Shown piece after piece: positions 7,265 through 14,264 of a stretch of 28,851 nt of DNA. The stretch is from an uncultured Bacilli bacterium (GTDB taxonomy: Bacteria > Bacillota_I > Bacilli_A > RF39 > UBA660): positions 1 to 28,851 of the forward strand of contig CALVRF010000006.1 in the NCBI GenBank assembly GCA_944358495.1. Direction: 5' to 3'. Position 1 is the stretch's first letter. Every line of letters begins with the position of its first letter. The notes under the pieces are model-generated. The model was not told the DNA's origin, searched no databases, and saw only the letters and a program-made list of their open reading frames with translations. Both the position numbers and the translations under genes were made by a program.

Positions 7265-7947
7265 TATCTATACGTCCCTTCTGCATAATCCTTAACTACT
7301 CTTCCTGAATCTAAAACAATAACTCTTTTATTTAACTCTTTTACAATGTCGATACTGTGTGTAACCATAATAATTGTCGTGCCTAACTTATTAATTTCCT
7401 CTAATACTCGCATAATTTCCATACTAGTATTCGGATCCAAATTACCAGTCGGTTCATCACAAATTAATAATTTTGGACCATTAACAATTGCTCTTGCAAT
7501 TGCTACTCTTTGTTGTTCACCACCTGAAAGTTGGGATGGATAACTTTTAACTTTATGTTTTAAACCAACTAATTCTAACACTTTAAGTACTTTAGCATGA
7601 ATTTCGTCTTTTGGTACTCCAAAAATCTCTAAAGCAAAAGCCACATTTTCATAAACAGTTGACTTAGGCAAGAGCTTAAAATCTTGAAAAACCACACCAA
7701 TTTTTCTTCTAACTTTATATACCTTACGATTTCTAAGTTTTCCAACATCAACTCCACCAACAATAATTTGCCCAGAAGTTGGTTTTTCCTCACGATAAAG
7801 CATTTTAATAAGAGTACTTTTACCACAACCTGTTGAACCAATGATAAAGACAAATTCACCCTTATTAATCGACAAATTCAAGTCCTGAATTGCCGTCACA
7901 CCTGTTTTATAAGTTTTCTTAACATTAGTCAGTCTAATTAATTCCAT
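7264..7947 (-). CDS. ftsE: Cell division ABC transporter ATPase FtsE
   Basis: 227 aa. It has Walker A GSTGCGKST (about 37-45), Q-loop VFQDFKLLP, ABC signature LSGGEQQRV, Walker B LLICDEPTG with the catalytic Glu, D-loop NLDP and switch His in VTHS. The -FQDFKLL- and KSTLIKMLYREEKPTSG features are typical of FtsE. It binds ATP on the cytoplasmic face and drives FtsX. An AGGAGG Shine-Dalgarno lies in the 15-bp gap after the YitT-type gene. Confidence 0.95.
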   Translation of the reverse strand: MELIRLTNVKKTYKTGVTAIQDLNLSINKGEFVFIIGSTGCGKSTLIKMLYREEKPTSGQIIVGGVDVGKLRNRKVYKVRRKIGVVFQDFKLLPKSTVYENVAFALEIFGVPKDEIHAKVLKVLELVGLKHKVKSYPSQLSGGEQQRVAIARAIVNGPKLLICDEPTGNLDPNTSMEIMRVLEEINKLGTTIIMVTHSIDIVKELNKRVIVLDSGRVVKDYAEGTYR

Positions 7948-7962
7948 AAATCCTCCTTCTTT

Positions 7963-8841
7963 CTATTCGCCGCCTCTAACTTCATAAGTATCTGTCACAA
8001 TAAAGAAAGCCTCTTTGTCAATTTGCAAAATTCCTTCTTTAAGTACAAAATACTCTTTAGTTGGTATCGTACAAAGCATTATTTTTTTCTTTTCTCCAGT
8101 ATATCCACCATGACTGTCTAAAATAGTTACCCCATGATGTAATTGATTTAAAATAAACTGTTTAACTTCTCTTTCTTTAGTTGTAATAATTTGAAAAGTT
8201 TTATATTTAGAAATTCCTAATATAACATTATCAGTAATCATACTAATTACAAATAAAGAAATAATAGAGTAAATAAACGATTGCCAACCAAAGACAAATA
8301 AACAAAGAGTCACCACAATACCTTCGACATAAATCGTTGCTTGGCCAATCGACTTTTTACCATATTCTGAAATAATTTGTTTAATAACATCAGAGCCTCC
8401 AGTAGTATAACCAGCTTTAAATACTAATCCTGTACCGACCCCATATAAAACTGCTCCTGATAATGCCACAATTACAGGCTCTGTCGTTCCTAAATCCACA
8501 TAATTAGGTAAAAACACTGTAAGTTCTACCAATAATGGATACAATAAAGATCCCACAATAGTTTTACTGGTAACATTCTTACCTAAATAAACAAAACTAG
8601 CCACAATTAATAATAAATTGGCAACTAAAATAATATAGGCAGGCGTTATTCCAAAAATTTCATTTAAAACAACAGCAATACCACTAACTCCAAAAGCCAT
8701 ATTACTTTGTAAAATAAAGACATTAAAAGCCACGGCTTGCAAAAGAACCCCAATAATAAACAATGTATAACGCTTTACACGATCATTATGGTAAATTTGC
8801 TGAATTATTTTATTATCATCAAAAGCACTTTTAAAAAACAT
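7963..8841 (-). CDS. YitT family membrane protein (DUF161 + DUF2179), YvjA-like
   Basis: 292 aa. Five or six membrane segments occupy residues ~25-205, with the G-V-S-G-I-A-V-V-L-N region and GLVFKAGYTTGGSDVIKQI, hallmarks of the YitT/DUF161 family. A C-terminal soluble DUF2179 domain (about 215-292) contains GVTILDSHGGYTGEKKKIMLC. Function is unknown. It sits between prfB and ftsE as yvjA does in B. subtilis, which suggests orthology to YvjA rather than to other paralogues. Only 2 nt separate it from prfB, so it is co-transcribed. Confidence 0.88.
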   Translation of the reverse strand: MFFKSAFDDNKIIQQIYHNDRVKRYTLFIIGVLLQAVAFNVFILQSNMAFGVSGIAVVLNEIFGITPAYIILVANLLLIVASFVYLGKNVTSKTIVGSLLYPLLVELTVFLPNYVDLGTTEPVIVALSGAVLYGVGTGLVFKAGYTTGGSDVIKQIISEYGKKSIGQATIYVEGIVVTLCLFVFGWQSFIYSIISLFVISMITDNVILGISKYKTFQIITTKEREVKQFILNQLHHGVTILDSHGGYTGEKKKIMLCTIPTKEYFVLKEGILQIDKEAFFIVTDTYEVRGGE

Positions 8842-8843
8842 AA

Positions 8844-9933
8844 TTATTTCCCCTTTAAATATTCCTCTATAAACTTATCAATATCACCATCTAACACCTT
8901 ACTAACATTGACATCTTCTGCCCCCGTTCGATGATCTTTAACCAATGTATAAGGGCACATAATATAACTTCTAATTTGCGAACCAAAATTAATTTCTTTT
9001 TGTTCACCTTTTAATGCACGCATCTCCTCTTCTTTTTTTTCTTCTTCGATTTTAAGAAGTTTACTCTTAAGAATTTGCATACATTTTTCCTTATTCTGTA
9101 ATTGACTGCGTTCATTTTGACAAGTTACAACAATCTTAGTCGGTAAATGAGTAATACGAACCGCACTATCAGTTGTATTCACCCCTTGACCTCCGGCCCC
9201 TGAACTACGGTAAACATCAATTCTTAAATCTTTTTCATCGATCTGAATATTCACATCATCATCAATAACCGGAGTAACATCCACACCAGCAAAAGAAGTA
9301 TGTCTGCGCGAATTACTATCAAAAGGTGAAATTCGCACCAACCTATGAATTCCTTTTTCACCTTTTAAATATCCAAAAGCGTTATGTCCTTTAACAATTA
9401 CCACGATACTCTTTAAACCAGCTTCTGTCCCTGGCTGTTCATCGATAACTTCTAACTTATAACCTTTTTTTTCACACCACCTAGAGTACATTCGATATAG
9501 CATTTCCACCCAATCACAGGCTTCGGTTCCACCAGCTCCAGAATGAATCTCTAATACAGCATTATCTTTATCATACTTACCATTAAGTAAAATTTGCATT
9601 TCTAATTCTTTTAATTTACTTTTAATCAAAGGCATTTCTTCTAAAGCAAACGAAATAACATCATCAGCTAAATTACTATCTTTCAAAGACAAATAATGAA
9701 ACTCTACTTCTTCTTTAAGATCTTTTATCTTTGTAAGTAAACCGTTTAAACTATTAAATTCATTAATTACTTTTTCACTTTGTCTTTTATCATTCCAAAA
9801 ATCTGGTTTATTCATAACTGCGGATAATTCCTGCAGTTTTACCTGTTTATTATCAAAGTCAAAGTGACCTCCATAGTTCATTAATTTTAGATAGATAAGT
9901 CTCATATGTCGTCATTAATTCTTTATTGTCCAT
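8844..9933 (-). CDS. prfB: Peptide chain release factor RF2, with programmed +1 frameshift
   Basis: RF2 releases peptides at UGA and UAA. Translation starts at ATG 9933 (GGAGGTAAG upstream) and reads 24 codons to CTT, then in-frame TGA (9861-9859); a +1 slip continues as GAC TTT GAT into the long frame. The body carries SPF as the stop-codon recognition motif (RISPFDSNSRRHTSFA) and the catalytic GGQ in RSSGAGGQGVNTTDSAVR. The product is about 363 aa. The main frame alone would lack the true N-terminus. It heads the prfB-yitT-ftsE-ftsX operon. The usual upstream secA is missing here. Confidence 0.96.
9859..9872 (-). promoter_or_regulatory. prfB autoregulatory frameshift site
   Basis: On the minus strand GGAGG-TCA-CTT-TGA-C: an internal Shine-Dalgarno 3 nt before the slippery CTT and a TGA stop followed by C (poor termination context). 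This is the classic RF2 autoregulation: low RF2 lets the ribosome pause at UGA and shift +1. Confidence 0.95.
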
Positions 9934-9956
9934 ATACTTACCTCCTATCGTTATTC

Positions 9957-9985
9957 ATTATACCATTTTATCATATTTTTTTAAA
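9957..9985 (-). promoter_or_regulatory. Candidate promoter of prfB
   Basis: TTTAAA-N17-TATAAT on the minus strand, 23 nt before the start codon. The -10 is perfect, the -35 weak. Confidence 0.5.
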
Positions 9986-10132
9986 GGCTGAAACCAAGAT
10001 TTCATAAATTTCCCATATTAAATTTAAAAATACAATTGTTACTCTAAGCCTAATAATACAATAAAATATTTTTTACAGGGAGAATTTTAAAAGATAAAAA
10101 AATAAAAATATTTCTTTTTTATAGAAAGCATT

Positions 10133-10188
10133 ATATAAAAAATCAAGGAACTAGATGAATGTACTTCATTTAACCTTGATTTTTAACT
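10133..10188. terminator. Large hairpin terminator in the prfB-yutD gap
   Basis: AAAATCAAGG (10139-10148) pairs with CCTTGATTTT (10174-10183); an inner ATGAA/TTCAT stem extends it. A/T tracts flank both sides, so it could work in both directions; the expected user is yutD (minus). The rest of the 317-bp gap (9934-10250) is AT-rich, holds the prfB promoter and shows no coding potential to me. Confidence 0.75.
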
Positions 10189-10250
10189 ATTCTTTTTTAT
10201 AATGTCTATCAGATAAGGATCACATCAATTCAAAAACCTTTTAAATATTT

Positions 10251-10529
10251 TCAACTTATCTTCTTTAACACAAAATGCTTACAATCATAAGCACAATTGT
10301 TTTTCAAATAGTCATCCAATCTTTGAATATCATTTAAAGGTCTAAATTTTTTATTATTAATTTCACAAAAACCTTTTAACCTTAACTTTCCATAAGCCCA
10401 GTCACCTAAAATATAATCATAGTCATCAAAGTAATCTGTAAAAATCTTAACTACTTCATTTAACTCAAAGCCATCACGATAATTCTTAATAAGTTCATAT
10501 TCTTGATCATTAACTATATATTTTTTCAT
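10251..10529 (-). CDS. yutD: YutD family protein (DUF1027)
   Basis: 92 aa. It has the family pattern YELIKNYRDGF near the N-terminus and DYDYILGDWAYGKLRLKGF in the middle, matching B. subtilis YutD. Function is unknown. I chose the ATG at 10529 with AGGTGAT upstream instead of a GTG 3 codons earlier. The C-terminal ~15 residues (Cys- and Lys-containing) are less conserved as far as I can judge. It lies just after yunB in the same direction but has its own promoter. Confidence 0.82.
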   Translation of the reverse strand: MKKYIVNDQEYELIKNYRDGFELNEVVKIFTDYFDDYDYILGDWAYGKLRLKGFCEINNKKFRPLNDIQRLDDYLKNNCAYDCKHFVLKKIS

Positions 10530-10546
10530 AGATATCACCTAACACA

Positions 10547-10575
10547 ATTATATCAAAGTTAATCCTATTAAGCAA
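10547..10575 (-). promoter_or_regulatory. Candidate promoter of yutD
   Basis: TTGCTT-N17-TATAAT on the minus strand, in the gap between yunB and yutD, ending 17 nt before the yutD ATG. Confidence 0.5.
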
Positions 10576-10577
10576 AA

Positions 10578-11351
10578 CTATTCTTCAGTTTCCGCTGGCA
10601 AAACCACTGAAGGACTGTTTTGATTCAACCCGTTCGCATAATAACTAGGAACTGTTCCTGTTACAATTTTTAAAGCAACTGGTATTTTAGACTCCACTTC
10701 AATCGTTTTTTTATAAAAAGGTAAAATAACCTGCTCACTGATTTTCAAATTAACATAAACCTGAATTAAAGCATTATTTATGCCATAATTCTCTACTTCC
10801 GCTGATACATTACTAGTTGCATCACCAACTAAACTAATTTTTACTGGAATCTTTGGACCCACATTAGCTAAAATTGGATTACCAATTATAACCCCACTAC
10901 TCACTTCATAAATAATCCCTTTTTCTAAATCCTCTTTATCATAAGTTGTTAAAACACTATCTGCAAACTCTAAAGCATCAATATCTCCCTTTTCAATATT
11001 GCGCAAATTAATTTGAACACTATTAGTTGTTTCCGTCAAAAACTTATTAACAATCGCCGCATTAAAATCAATTGCTTTAATTTCTCCACTACTATCCTGA
11101 GTTATCTGAAATAACTCATCACTACTAACCTGTTCCGTAATATGTTTAGAAACTGCTTTATTAATTATGATACTTGATAACTTTTTCGCCTCCATTTCGG
11201 CATAACTCATAATAATTGGTGAAGCCTTTTTATTAATGTATTGAAAAATAAAAACCACACAAATAACAACCAAAATAAAACTAATGATTAATAAATTAAC
11301 TTTCCCCATTTTCTTATGCTGTTTATTTTTCTTTAATTTAATCCTTCTCAT
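10578..11351 (-). CDS. yunB: Sporulation protein YunB
   Basis: 257 aa. A basic N-terminus and one membrane anchor (about 20-40) precede the YunB domain: IIMSYAEMEAKKLSSIIINKAV, then D-S-S-G-E-I-K-A-I-D-F-N (split 88-99), V-G-P-K-I-P-V-K-I and the C-terminal ALKIVTGTVPSYYANG. YunB is a sigma-E-dependent mother-cell protein required for full sporulation in B. subtilis; its role is not known. No good Shine-Dalgarno precedes the ATG at 11351, so the start is less certain, but the RRI-type basic N-terminus fits the family. A CATATAAATT box lies 10 nt upstream. Confidence 0.9.
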   Translation of the reverse strand: MRRIKLKKNKQHKKMGKVNLLIISFILVVICVVFIFQYINKKASPIIMSYAEMEAKKLSSIIINKAVSKHITEQVSSDELFQITQDSSGEIKAIDFNAAIVNKFLTETTNSVQINLRNIEKGDIDALEFADSVLTTYDKEDLEKGIIYEVSSGVIIGNPILANVGPKIPVKISLVGDATSNVSAEVENYGINNALIQVYVNLKISEQVILPFYKKTIEVESKIPVALKIVTGTVPSYYANGLNQNSPSVVLPAETEE

Positions 11352-11407
11352 ACTAATTTATATGAATTTTTTCATTAAAACAGTCCAAAATATAACTGGA
11401 GGTACTT

Positions 11408-11854
11408 ATGAAAATAAAAGATATTATGTCAAAAAAACTTATAACTTGTTCACCAGACGACAATATTTTATTTGTCTCTAATCTCATGAACGTGTGGGAT
11501 GTTGGTTTTATTATAATCATGGATAATAATAAACTATATGGTGTCGTTACTGATCGCGATATCGTCTGCGATCTAGCTAATGAACTGCGGGCCATAAAAA
11601 ACTATGCCCATACTAATGTTATAACTATTGATGAAAATAAAAAAATAGAAGATGCCTTAAATCTCATGAAAAAACACAAACTAAAAAGACTCGTTGTAAC
11701 TAATAATACTAAAATTACAGGTGTTATTTCCTTATCAGATATTTTCCCTACAAATATAAACGAAAAAAAACTATTAGATGCCCTTAAAGAAATTTACGCA
11801 ATTAATAAAAACAATAACCACTATAATCCAAACATCCACGATTTTCCACTATAA
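11408..11854 (+). CDS. Two-CBS-domain protein
   Basis: 148 aa built of two CBS motifs: residues ~1-58 (MKIKDIMSKKLITCSPDDNI...GVVTDRDIV) and ~70-118 (NVITIDENKKIEDALNLM...GVISLSDIF). The pair forms a Bateman module that in other proteins binds adenosyl nucleotides. No enzymatic domain is fused, so the partner is unknown. The ligand cannot be predicted from this sequence. GGAGG precedes the ATG. The last ~25 residues (Asn/His-rich) are probably a flexible tail. It is divergent from yunB and convergent with the 439-aa protein. Confidence 0.9.
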   Translation: MKIKDIMSKKLITCSPDDNILFVSNLMNVWDVGFIIIMDNNKLYGVVTDRDIVCDLANELRAIKNYAHTNVITIDENKKIEDALNLMKKHKLKRLVVTNNTKITGVISLSDIFPTNINEKKLLDALKEIYAINKNNNHYNPNIHDFPL

Positions 11855-11879
11855 AAGATGACCTAAAGTCATCTTTTTC
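11853..11879. terminator. Shared bidirectional terminator
   Basis: AAAAGATGAC (11853-11862) pairs with GTCATCTTTT (11868-11877). It overlaps the stop codons of the CBS gene and of the convergent 439-aa gene. Confidence 0.85.
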
Positions 11880-13188
11880 GATACTTAAAATTATAAGTAA
11901 CTTCTAATTTATATTCTTCCAAACCAGCAAATTCTGGAACCGTCATATTAATTTCCTTTAAAAATTCCTCTTTAGTTACTGGTTCTTTCAAAACTGGCAA
12001 CGATAAAATTTCATAAATATAACGATATCTTGTCAACGTTTTAGTTTCTTCAGTTCTATAGCTAGCATTCTCTGGCGTAACATGAGACTCATCATCCCAA
12101 CTACTATAACTAGTATCTCTTTCCGTATCATCATCACGATAAGGATAGCCATTAGGCGCTACCGAACGATATGAAGAATATCTTCGTTTAGTTCCATTAT
12201 ACCAGCGCCACATTTCATCACGATATCGATATAAATCTGTTGTATCAGAGTCCCTTTGATCATAGACCGACTCATCAACATCATCTAAAGCTACATAATT
12301 ACCATGATTGGCATAAACCTTCTCACCATCTTTTTCATAGTAAACTTTATAACCAGTTACTCTCTCAATATCACGATACTCTTTTTCCTCAGGATAATTT
12401 TGTGAATATTCTGACCACTCGGTATAAATACGCGTAGACTCATCTTTATTGGCATAACCATCAGGCTGTTCCGAAGAAAAGTCAGAATAATCACCAACTA
12501 TATCATACCAAAGCCATGTTTTATCTTTATAACGGTAATTTAAGATGTCTTCAGTTTGGACTTCTACAATTTCTCCTTCCGTAGGGATTTCCGGCATTTC
12601 CATATCATCTTTAGGTAATCTTACTCCATATTTAGATTCTTTTTTCTTAATTTCGTCTTGCTCATAATAAGGTGACCAATCAGTTACATTAACTTGCCTT
12701 TCATAATAGTTATAATAAGGAATTACATCAACAATCATTTTATTTGCTGGATAATAACCAATTTCTTCACTCCAGTCATCATAACGATTATCTACCGAAC
12801 AAGTATCACAACTATTAACATCCAAGGTATAAACTAATTCACTTTCATATTTTGTAACTTTAACTTTCCCGTTACATCTTAAATTGTTTGTGCTCGCACT
12901 GTGAAGATAATCCTCAGTGTATAATTTCCCAATATTAACATTTACACTTTCACCATCAACATCCGGTATATTCCCTTCAGAACGTAAATACTCTAATGTG
13001 GCACTTTTAATACTATCATATACTTGATTACAATTACTATTATTAACCATAGTATAAATAATAAAACCAATTAGAACTAAAGGAATAATAGTTCCAATGA
13101 CAAAAAATATTTTTAAAAAAACTTTTTTACTTTGAAAACTATAATCAATCGGATTACCCGACTCGTCAACATAACTAGCCCTCTTCAT
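11869..13188 (-). CDS. Unknown membrane-anchored protein with aromatic tandem repeat
   Basis: 439 aa, not recognised. A 26-residue cytosolic N-terminus, one TM (about 27-48), then a large outside part. Residues ~53-130 (IKSATLEYLRSEG..., KLYTEDYLHS..., C105, GKVKVTK, C127-x-x-C130) recall the helix-plus-sheet head of type IV pilin-like proteins, though no prepilin cleavage site is evident. Two copies of a Trp/Tyr-rich unit follow, at ~216-262 and ~319-364: YRY-K/R-D-x-x-W-x-WY, then YS-x-x-x-S-x-x-P-D/N-GY and a D-x-S/D-T...S-x-Y/W end. The total of Tyr and Trp is unusually high. AAAGGAG precedes the ATG. A secreted or surface structural role is inference. Confidence 0.75.
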   Translation of the reverse strand: MKRASYVDESGNPIDYSFQSKKVFLKIFFVIGTIIPLVLIGFIIYTMVNNSNCNQVYDSIKSATLEYLRSEGNIPDVDGESVNVNIGKLYTEDYLHSASTNNLRCNGKVKVTKYESELVYTLDVNSCDTCSVDNRYDDWSEEIGYYPANKMIVDVIPYYNYYERQVNVTDWSPYYEQDEIKKKESKYGVRLPKDDMEMPEIPTEGEIVEVQTEDILNYRYKDKTWLWYDIVGDYSDFSSEQPDGYANKDESTRIYTEWSEYSQNYPEEKEYRDIERVTGYKVYYEKDGEKVYANHGNYVALDDVDESVYDQRDSDTTDLYRYRDEMWRWYNGTKRRYSSYRSVAPNGYPYRDDDTERDTSYSSWDDESHVTPENASYRTEETKTLTRYRYIYEILSLPVLKEPVTKEEFLKEINMTVPEFAGLEEYKLEVTYNFKYRKR

Positions 13189-13284
13189 ATAATCGCTCCT
13201 TTATATTAATATTTTAACACAATTATAATTATTTTCCTAGATAGTTCATTAGAAAAAAATAACATCAAATTACATTTATCACAC

Positions 13285-13309
13285 AAAAAGTGTAATCAAA
13301 AAATTACAC
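13285..13309 (-). terminator. Terminator downstream of nrdG
   Basis: Minus strand GTGTAAT-TTTTTG-ATTACAC followed by TTTTT. It lies about 230 nt past the nrdG stop, so it would end read-through transcripts or a short RNA from the 13189-13536 gap. Confidence 0.7.
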
Positions 13310-13467
13310 CTTCTAAAGTCATTATATATTAATCTATAATATTCTACTTTCTTTTCCTCAAATATTTCTATTAGCACTAATATACTTAAAGTAGACAGTC
13401 GGGAGAGAATTTATACAATTTATTTTACTTATTACTTAACCAATTCCCTAATATAATTAACAAAATA

Positions 13468-13510
13468 AGTAATATTCTCCAAAAACTTACATTTTTAGCA
13501 AAAATGTCAA
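13468..13510 (-). repeat. 43-bp dispersed repeat, copy 1
   Basis: Minus-strand core starts TTGACA, then TTTTTGCTAAAAATGT (an inverted repeat) and ends TTTGGAGAATATTACT. It matches copy 2 at 18679-18721 at 36 of 43 positions without gaps, in the same orientation. Both copies begin right after the T-run of a gene-end terminator (here nrdG). The rest of the 348-bp gap 13189-13536 shows no coding sequence. Confidence 0.8.
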
Positions 13511-13511
13511 C

Positions 13512-13535
13512 AAAAAAGTTACTTATTAAAGTAAC
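13512..13535 (-). terminator. Intrinsic terminator of nrdG
   Basis: Minus strand GTTACTT-TAAT-AAGTAAC then a T6 run, starting 2 nt after the nrdG stop. Confidence 0.82.
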
Positions 13536-13536
13536 T

Positions 13537-14088
13537 CTAAATATAAACATGTTCATAACGTGGTACATTAACATTAACTGTTCTTTCTCCAACATACTTA
13601 GAAACCAAAACAGTTTCACCTTTTTCTAATGATTTTTGAACATCAATGATTCTTTGATTTCGTGAACCTCTAAAATCCAAATTCAAACTACGTTCACTTA
13701 AAATAAACTTGCCATCAACTAAAACATCAACATACTTTAAAAACTCTTTATTTTTATCCGTTTTAAGTAAATCCTCATAAGTAAATCCCGTATAACACCA
13801 AACATTAAGACCAATACTTTGAGCATATTTAGCAATTTCGGTACAAGCTTCTACTTGAAATAATGGATCACCACCAGAAAAAGTAATACCACTTTGCGCT
13901 TCTAACAGCGATAATTCCTTTTTAATATCATCAACACTAACTAAAAATCCACCATTAAAATCATGTGTCCCTGGATTATGGCAACCCGGACAATTATGTG
14001 AACATCCTTGAGTCCAAATAACTGTCCTTATACCCTCACCGTCAACAATGCTATCTGGTTGTAACTCACTAGCTAAACGAATTTGCAT
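13537..14088 (-). CDS. nrdG: Anaerobic ribonucleotide reductase activase NrdG
   Basis: 183 aa radical-SAM enzyme. The 4Fe-4S motif C-x3-C-x2-C is CSHNCPGC (about 30-37), followed by the GGE-equivalent FSGGDPLFQ (about 69-77) for SAM binding. It uses SAM to place the glycyl radical on NrdD. Length and motifs are normal. Its ATG is 2 nt after the stop of the 53-aa radical-domain ORF and has no Shine-Dalgarno of its own, so translation is probably coupled to that small ORF, keeping activase and radical domain in proportion (inference). Third gene of the nrdD operon. Confidence 0.96.
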   Translation of the reverse strand: MQIRLASELQPDSIVDGEGIRTVIWTQGCSHNCPGCHNPGTHDFNGGFLVSVDDIKKELSLLEAQSGITFSGGDPLFQVEACTEIAKYAQSIGLNVWCYTGFTYEDLLKTDKNKEFLKYVDVLVDGKFILSERSLNLDFRGSRNQRIIDVQKSLEKGETVLVSKYVGERTVNVNVPRYEHVYI

Positions 14089-14090
14089 AA

Positions 14091-14252
14091 TTATTTATTA
14101 ATTAATTTAGAAGCATCATGTTTAACTCTATCACGTTCTTCAGCTCTTTTGCCATTATTAAATCTATCAGTAGTTCCTACTAAATAACCTGTAATTCTTC
14201 TAATTCTTTCGAATTTTACTCCTTCACCAACTTTTTTTTCTTCTGCTTTCAT
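14091..14252 (-). CDS. Stand-alone glycyl-radical domain of anaerobic ribonucleotide reductase
   Basis: A 53-aa ORF. It contains ERIRRITGYLVG, then DRFNNGKRAEERDRVKH, which align with the extreme C-terminus of class III NrdD (in E. coli RRVCGYLG...FNAGKQEEVKRRVKHL). The R-x-x-G-Y glycine is the residue that carries the radical. The preceding NrdD ORF lacks this segment. The ORF is in the same frame as nrdD: the TAG (14265-14267) and four codons separate them, and AGGAGG overlapping the TAG sits 8 nt before this ATG, so it is translated on its own. It may act in trans, like the GrcA/YfiD spare domain of pyruvate formate-lyase. Stop is TAA, 2 nt before nrdG. Confidence 0.9.
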   Translation of the reverse strand: MKAEEKKVGEGVKFERIRRITGYLVGTTDRFNNGKRAEERDRVKHDASKLINK

Positions 14253-14264
14253 TTTTATTTCCTC

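Noticed and set aside
9934..10250. Hidden gene or secA remnant upstream of prfB
   Set aside because: All frames are broken by stops; only the prfB promoter and a hairpin terminator are visible.
13468..13510. TTGACA in the 43-bp repeat as a promoter -35
   Set aside because: The hexamer 17 nt on is AGTTTT in copy 1 and no TATAAT-like box fits in either copy.
13425..13619. Minus-strand open frame rich in hydrophobic residues
   Set aside because: It runs out of phase through the end of nrdG, its terminator and the 43-bp repeat, and has no ribosome binding site.
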